A stretch of DNA of 64,000 nt from Candidatus Woesearchaeota archaeon (GTDB taxonomy: Archaea > Nanobdellota > Nanobdellia > Woesearchaeales > GW2011-AR9), in assembly GCA_016188115.1 (NCBI GenBank), contig JACPIK010000002.1:1331771-1395770 (forward strand), given 5' to 3'. The notes below the pieces were generated by a model. The model was not told the DNA's origin. It did not search any database and saw nothing but the letters and a program-made list of their open reading frames with translations. The position numbers were made by a program, and so were the translations under genes. Every line of letters starts with the position of its first letter. The first letter of the stretch is position 1. Of the stretch, positions 60,306 to 64,000 are shown one piece after another.

Positions 60306-61043
60306 GTGAGTCAAGTTACTGTTCAAGAACGGGATATCGTTATTCCCGGACAAGTTCTGGCGGAAGGGCTCGATTACCTGCCCGGCGAAAATACCTACCG
60401 TAGAGAAGATAAAATCTACGCCAAAGTGTTAGGATTATTCTCACTTTCAGCGCGAGTAGCGAAAGTTACTCCTTTAGCAGGACCATATGTTCCTAAAATA
60501 GGGGACAAAATAATTGGTCAAGTTACCGATATCACCATGAGTGGTTGGCGTGTTGATACTGCCACTGCGTATTCTGCTATGTTAAATGTTCGTGATGCCA
60601 CAACTCGCTTCGTCAAAAAAGAAGAAGATTTGAGTCAAATCTTTGCCATTGGCGATTTTGTTGTTGTTGTAATCACTAATGTAACCTCTCAAAATTTGAT
60701 TGATCTTTCCATGAAAGAGCAGGGGTTATTCAAAATTGAAGGTGGTCGAGTTATGCGAGTTAATGCCAATAAAGTGCCTCGTATTATTGGTAAAAAAGCA
60801 AGTATGATCTCATTGATCAAAGACAAAACTGGCTGTGATATTACTGTAGGTCAAAATGGTGTACTTTGGGTTAAAGGTAAAACTCCCGAAGGAGAATCTC
60901 TTGCCCAACAAGCAGTGAATCTTATTCAAGCAAAATCTCATCTTGAAGGTCTAACTGACCGTGTTGAGAAATTCTTGGATGCTAAAGTCAAAGAACTAGG
61001 TCTGCCTGTATATCAATCCAGCCGATCTTTTCAAGAGGAATAA
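60306..61043 (+). CDS. rrp4: exosome RNA-binding subunit Rrp4
   Basis: Rrp4 forms the cap of the archaeal exosome with S1 and KH domains. From GTG 60306 the protein (245 aa) begins VSQVTVQERDIVIPGQVLAE. It contains the S1 region (PKIGDKIIGQVTDITMSGWR), and the KH-type part with RIIGKKASMISLIKDKTGCD and GQNGVLWVKG (family GxNG). No ATG start exists in frame. A TTG at 60243 is the other option and would add 21 residues. The alternative adds EAPFWVSYHKDPSRERKI, which family members lack as far as I know. It directly precedes rrp41. Confidence 0.88.
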   Translation: MSQVTVQERDIVIPGQVLAEGLDYLPGENTYRREDKIYAKVLGLFSLSARVAKVTPLAGPYVPKIGDKIIGQVTDITMSGWRVDTATAYSAMLNVRDATTRFVKKEEDLSQIFAIGDFVVVVITNVTSQNLIDLSMKEQGLFKIEGGRVMRVNANKVPRIIGKKASMISLIKDKTGCDITVGQNGVLWVKGKTPEGESLAQQAVNLIQAKSHLEGLTDRVEKFLDAKVKELGLPVYQSSRSFQEE

Positions 61044-61045
61044 AA

Positions 61046-61774
61046 ATGTCAGCACGTTCAACTTCAAATCCCCAACCTTACACTGCTCGTATTGACGGTC
61101 GTAAGTTTGATGAATTACGTCCCATCGAAGCAAAAGCAGGAGTTATTCCTAATGCTGATGGTTCTGCGTATCTTAAAATTGGAAATACTGTTGCCTATTG
61201 CGCAGTCTATGGTCCTCGTGAACTCTTTCCAAAACATCTTCAAGATCCTAAAAAAGGAATTATTCGCTGTCATTACAGTATGATGCCTTTTTCTGGTTCA
61301 GGAGAACGTATTCGGCCTGGTGCCAATCGTCGTGCGCAAGAAATCTCTATGGTTATGACTGCTGCTCTCCAACAAGTAGTTGATCTAAGCGCATTTCCTA
61401 ATGCAGTTGTTGACATCTATGTAGAACTTCCTCAAACTGACGCAGGAACTCGTTGTGCTGCAATTTCAGCAGCATCCATCGCCCTTGCTGACGCAGGAAT
61501 TCCTATGAGCGATATGGTGAGCTCCGTCGCTGTTGGTCAAGTGAATGGGACTGTTCTTGCCGATTTAAATTACGGCGAAGAAGCATACGAAGGATCAGTA
61601 TCTGATATTCCTATTGCAGTTATCCACAACACAGGCGAGTTTACCTTACTCCAAATGGATGGTGAAATTAGTAAAGATCATCTTATTAAAGCATTAGAAA
61701 TGGGAAAAATTGCTGCTGAAAAAATTTACCAAGTACAACGTAAAGCGTTACTTGAACGCTTTGCGAAGGAGTAA
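61046..61774 (+). CDS. rrp41: exosome catalytic subunit Rrp41
   Basis: Rrp41 is the phosphorolytic RNase PH-type active subunit of the exosome hexamer. The 242-residue protein shows DGRKFDELRPIEAKAGVIPN near the N-terminus, MMPFSGSGERIRPGANRRAQ (phosphate and RNA contacts), LPQTDAGTRCAAISAASIAL, and GTVLADLNYGEEAYEGSVSD with the catalytic aspartates. GAGG lies before the ATG. It is separated from rrp42 by three bases and is co-transcribed. Confidence 0.96.
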   Translation: MSARSTSNPQPYTARIDGRKFDELRPIEAKAGVIPNADGSAYLKIGNTVAYCAVYGPRELFPKHLQDPKKGIIRCHYSMMPFSGSGERIRPGANRRAQEISMVMTAALQQVVDLSAFPNAVVDIYVELPQTDAGTRCAAISAASIALADAGIPMSDMVSSVAVGQVNGTVLADLNYGEEAYEGSVSDIPIAVIHNTGEFTLLQMDGEISKDHLIKALEMGKIAAEKIYQVQRKALLERFAKE

Positions 61775-61777
61775 ACC

Positions 61778-62572
61778 ATGGCATTTATTATGAATAAACA
61801 AACGATTGCAAATCTCGCTGCGCAAGGTAAACGCCTTGATGGTCGTGATCTTGCTCAATACCGAAGTCCGATCAAAGTAGAGACAACAATTTCAAAAACC
61901 GCAGAAGGATCAGCTAAAGTTCAAATCGGCGATACGGTAGTTCTTGCCGGAGTCAAACTCTCCATTGAAAAACCCTACAACGACACCCCAGATGAAGGGG
62001 GAATTATGGTTAATGCAGAACTCGTTCCTCTTTCAAGTCCAGAGTATGAATCGGGTCCACCAACTATTAAAGCAGTTGAACTTGCTCGTGTTACTGATCG
62101 TGGTATTCGTGAAGCAAAAGCAATTGACATGAAGAAACTTTGCATTACTCCTGGTGAGAAAGCATGGTTTGTTAGTGTTGATGTTATTACTCTTAATGAT
62201 GCAGGTAACCTTTTTGATGCTGCTGGTCTTGCTGTTCTTGCTGCATTAAAACATGCTCGCTTCCCTGTAGTAGACGCTGCAACTGGCGCAATCAACTACA
62301 AAGAACATACGACTAAAGAATTACCATTGGTGAAAGAACCATTACCCGTTACTGTCTATAAAGTCAATGGGAAATTAATGGTTGATCTTACCCGTGAAGA
62401 AGAAAAAGCCTACGATGCTCGTCTCACCGTTGCATCTGACATGGATGGTACTATCTCTGCAATGCAAAAAGGTGGCAACACTCCACTTACACTAGGCGAG
62501 ATCTCACAAATGGTTGACATTGCTGTTGAAAAAGCGCGTTTCTTACGCGAACAAATTAAACACATTAATTAG
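61778..62572 (+). CDS. rrp42: exosome subunit Rrp42
   Basis: Rrp42 alternates with Rrp41 in the exosome ring and is inactive itself but needed for the active site. The 264-residue protein shows RLDGRDLAQYRSPIKVETTI, VQIGDTVVLAGVKLSIEKPY, SPEYESGPPTIKAVELARVT and DVITLNDAGNLFDAAGLAVL, all Rrp42 features. A GGAG Shine-Dalgarno precedes the ATG. rpoK follows after 12 bases. Confidence 0.95.
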   Translation: MAFIMNKQTIANLAAQGKRLDGRDLAQYRSPIKVETTISKTAEGSAKVQIGDTVVLAGVKLSIEKPYNDTPDEGGIMVNAELVPLSSPEYESGPPTIKAVELARVTDRGIREAKAIDMKKLCITPGEKAWFVSVDVITLNDAGNLFDAAGLAVLAALKHARFPVVDAATGAINYKEHTTKELPLVKEPLPVTVYKVNGKLMVDLTREEEKAYDARLTVASDMDGTISAMQKGGNTPLTLGEISQMVDIAVEKARFLREQIKHIN

Positions 62573-62584
62573 GAGAATAATACT

Positions 62585-62827
62585 ATGGCACCAAAACACC
62601 ACGACGAAGAATCACATGAAGTCCATGATTTTACAAAATACGAAAAAGCTCGTATGATTGGATCTCGTGCATTGCAACTCTCTATGGGTGCGCCATTTTT
62701 CGTTAAATTATCTGACGACGAATTGCGCGCATTGCGTTACGACCCTATTGAAATTGCGCTTGCTGAATTCAAAGAAGGCGTGTTGCCCATTACTGTACGT
62801 CGTCCTGGCGCAGCAGCTGTTGTTTAA
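62585..62827 (+). CDS. rpoK: DNA-directed RNA polymerase subunit K (Rpb6 homologue)
   Basis: The 80-residue protein has the RpoK/Rpb6/omega core: TKYEKARMIGSRALQLSMGA followed by YDPIEIALAEFKEGVLPITV. RpoK stabilises the largest RNA polymerase subunits. An N-terminal acidic/histidine stretch (APKHHDEESHEVHD) is an extension. TAGGAG lies eight bases before ATG, so it is translated from the exosome mRNA. Confidence 0.95.
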   Translation: MAPKHHDEESHEVHDFTKYEKARMIGSRALQLSMGAPFFVKLSDDELRALRYDPIEIALAEFKEGVLPITVRRPGAAAVV

Positions 62828-62845
62828 GTTTTCTTTTTTCTTTCT

Positions 62846-63472
62846 ATGGTCCGAGCAGCACAACGTAGAGCAACTAGAGAAATTACAGCTAATTCTGTAA
62901 AAGAAGATTCTCAACTTATTCAAAATGAAGGGGCCAGTCGTCAAATATATGTTTGGAGTTCTACGGCTGCTCTCATTATTGGAATGGGGGAGACTGTTTA
63001 TGATATTTCTGATGGTTCACTTGAACGTCCTCTCTGCACTCTGGCAGGTTTAGGTGTCATTTATGTTGGTGAAAGACTGATTAGAACTGCACAAAAACAA
63101 TTACGTTCGCATGCTAAAAATGTAAAAGGTGATTTCGCAATTGCTGGTATTAAAGATAATGAACTTTATTCAATTGTTCGTAATCCCATTTATACTGGAT
63201 TTCTCGTTGCCGATATTGGTAGTATTGCTCTTTCTCCTTCTTATATTGTTATGGGGGCAGCAGGGGTAGCTGCTTTAGCATTAGGTGAAACTGTGTACGC
63301 AGAAGAGAAACGTCTTGAAGCTCGTTTTGGAGATGCGTATAGAGAATATTGTCAGCAGGTTCCGCGATTTATTCCTTCATTCTCCACTTTGGGCAATACT
63401 TATGCTTCTTTTTTACTTCAGCATCCTCGTTTGGCAGGTGTAATTGGGGGAATAGAAAGGTTATGCACATGA
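62846..63472 (+). CDS. ICMT/PEMT-like membrane methyltransferase
   Basis: The 208-residue protein has a basic N-terminus, several hydrophobic segments (VWSSTAALIIGMGETVYDIS, then LAGLGVIYVGERLIRTA), and the C-terminal signature YSIVRNPIYTGFLVADIGSI with EEKRLEARFGDAYREYCQQV. This pattern (RNPxY, then E-E-x-L-x-x-x-F-G-x-x-Y-x-x-Y) marks the isoprenylcysteine/phospholipid methyltransferase family. The substrate may be a lipid or a small molecule. The start 62846 is the first ATG after rpoK. Confidence 0.8.
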   Translation: MVRAAQRRATREITANSVKEDSQLIQNEGASRQIYVWSSTAALIIGMGETVYDISDGSLERPLCTLAGLGVIYVGERLIRTAQKQLRSHAKNVKGDFAIAGIKDNELYSIVRNPIYTGFLVADIGSIALSPSYIVMGAAGVAALALGETVYAEEKRLEARFGDAYREYCQQVPRFIPSFSTLGNTYASFLLQHPRLAGVIGGIERLCT

Positions 63473-63759
63473 ACTCTACCATCACTTCAGAAAAACTTGC
63501 ACAATACTTTTCCATTACCAAAGAAGCTCTTGACAAAGCCAAAGTGGCATTTGATCCAGCACGAATGGTGCAAGCCGCTGATTTCTTCGATATGGCACAA
63601 CGCTATTATGACGATGCAAAATTTTTTCACGAAAAAAAACAAGATGCTGTGCTTGCCTTTGCTGCATTAAATTATGCGCATGGTTGGTTGGATGCAGGTG
63701 CGAGGATTGGCTTGTTCCAAGTCAAAGATTCTCGTTTGTTTACCGTCGATGATAATTAA
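63469..63759 (+). CDS. DUF357 family protein
   Basis: The 96-residue protein is largely helical: SEKLAQYFSITKEALDKAKV, then VQAADFFDMAQRYYDDAKFF and VLAFAALNYAHGWLDAGARI. This matches the archaeal DUF357 family as I know it. ATG 63469 overlaps the preceding stop as ATGA and follows AAAGGTT, a moderate Shine-Dalgarno. An ATG two codons earlier is also possible. Function is unknown; the family is often found near translation or RNA genes. Confidence 0.8.
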   Translation: MNSTITSEKLAQYFSITKEALDKAKVAFDPARMVQAADFFDMAQRYYDDAKFFHEKKQDAVLAFAALNYAHGWLDAGARIGLFQVKDSRLFTVDDN

Positions 63760-63828
63760 TGATTCTAATCCCTTCCACGTTGGGGCATATACATTATAAC
63801 TACTTGTGAGTACTAACTACGCGAAAGA

Positions 63829-63838
63829 TTTATAAAGG
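63829..63838 (+). promoter_or_regulatory. TATA-like element before the last TrmB-family gene
   Basis: GATTTATAAAGG is centred about 75 bases before ATG 63909, much further than the usual 27. It implies a leader of about 50 bases that contains AAGGTGA and a five-codon ORF. Confidence 0.55.
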
Positions 63839-63891
63839 AATAAATTTTTTCTGTTACTATTGACAAGAAGTCACTATCCTCAAGGTGAAAG

Positions 63892-63909
63892 ATGAAGGGG
63901 GAATTATAA
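63892..63909 (+). CDS. candidate upstream ORF (5 codons) overlapping the TrmB start
   Basis: AAGGTGA precedes ATG 63892 by about three bases. The frame reads MKGEL and stops with TAA whose last base is the A of ATG 63909, a TAATG overlap. This could couple or attenuate translation of the regulator. It may also be accidental, because the GGGGG inside it can serve as the Shine-Dalgarno of the main gene. Confidence 0.3.
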   Translation: MKGEL

Positions 63910-64000
63910 TGCTCGTTCAAAAAGATTTTTTAAACAAACTCAAGGACTTCGGTCTCAACTCATATGAATCCAAACTCTGGATTGCTCTTCTCTCTCGTGG
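63909..64000 (+). CDS. TrmB-family transcriptional regulator (partial, cut by window end)
   Basis: The visible 30 residues read MLVQKDFLNKLKDFGLNSYE followed by SKLWIALLSR. The pattern (L..FGLN.YE.K.w.aLL) is the first helix pair of the TrmB winged helix, as in the other three TrmB genes of the window. AGGGGGA lies about seven bases before the ATG. The gene runs beyond position 64000, so its effector domain is unseen. Confidence 0.8.
   Translation, partial: MLVQKDFLNKLKDFGLNSYESKLWIALLSR

Noticed and set aside
1-64000. CRISPR arrays, insertion sequences, transposases, rRNA genes
   Set aside because: No regularly spaced repeats, transposase motifs, terminal repeats or rRNA-like sequence were seen.

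Overview
The window comes from an AT-rich archaeal chromosome. Support comes from an exosome operon (rrp4, rrp41, rrp42), a proteasome alpha subunit, RNase P Pop5, RNA polymerase subunit K, ABCE1/Rli1, RFC large subunit, archaeal-type ValRS, GluRS and GlyRS, and several TrmB-family regulators. Most genes carry a TATA-like element about 27 bases before the start codon, which points to leaderless mRNAs. Shine-Dalgarno sites appear mainly on internal operon genes and on a few genes with real leaders. The many short orphan proteins, the tiny zinc ribbons, the bacterial-type Lgt and the broken-up tRNA suggest a DPANN-like lineage (Woesearchaeota or a relative). That placement is inference.

Layout. 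1-3.3 kb: a T2SSF/FlaJ-like membrane protein and an orphan. 3.4-8.9 kb (minus): a complete suf operon, ordered HTH regulator-sufB-sufD-sufS-sufU-sufC-sufT. 9-10.2 kb: three orphans. 10.2-20.6 kb: a TrmB regulator, valS, a histidine-kinase-like protein, rfcL, orphans, an AbrB-PhoU-like regulator, and a ribbon-helix-helix protein coupled to a 461-residue protein. 20.6-31 kb: an FtsX-type permease with an exported partner, an isopenicillin-N-synthase-like oxygenase, a nucleotidyltransferase, csaA, a HTH_10 regulator, a dCTP deaminase/dUTPase-family protein, gltX, VOC and GNAT proteins, and a PRC-barrel protein. 31-39 kb: lgt, a lipobox protein, a proteasome-beta/HslV-like peptidase, a lipid-kinase-like protein, two small proteins, TrmB regulators and a PLP-fold protein without its lysine. 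39-46 kb: ABCE1, a kinase-like orphan, a zinc ribbon, a tRNA-Thr(CGT) gene, an ABC-2 exporter, a methyltransferase and a 2-hydroxyacid dehydrogenase. 46-48 kb: two small ORFs and glyS. 48-58 kb: two LamG surface paralogues diverging from a four-gene operon of exported or membrane proteins. 58-64 kb: an SSB-like OB-fold protein, then pop5-psmA-rrp4-rrp41-rrp42-rpoK, an ICMT-like methyltransferase, a DUF357 protein and the start of another TrmB gene.

The strongest unusual result is the tRNA-Thr(CGT) gene at 42181-42414. It is cut by three introns, in the D loop, the anticodon loop and the T loop. Each has a bulge-helix-bulge-like fold, and removing all three leaves a perfect 72-base cloverleaf. 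Other notable points are: a proteasome-like protein with Thr1, Asp17 and Lys33 at the classical spacing; Lgt near a lipobox protein, in a domain of life that normally lacks Lgt; a cysteine-containing HTH gene heading the suf operon with a palindrome over its start codon; the uncharacterised surface operon at 51-58 kb; and two small ORFs whose Shine-Dalgarno site lies inside a hairpin.

All calls were made by reading the sequence. No homology search or folding program was run.
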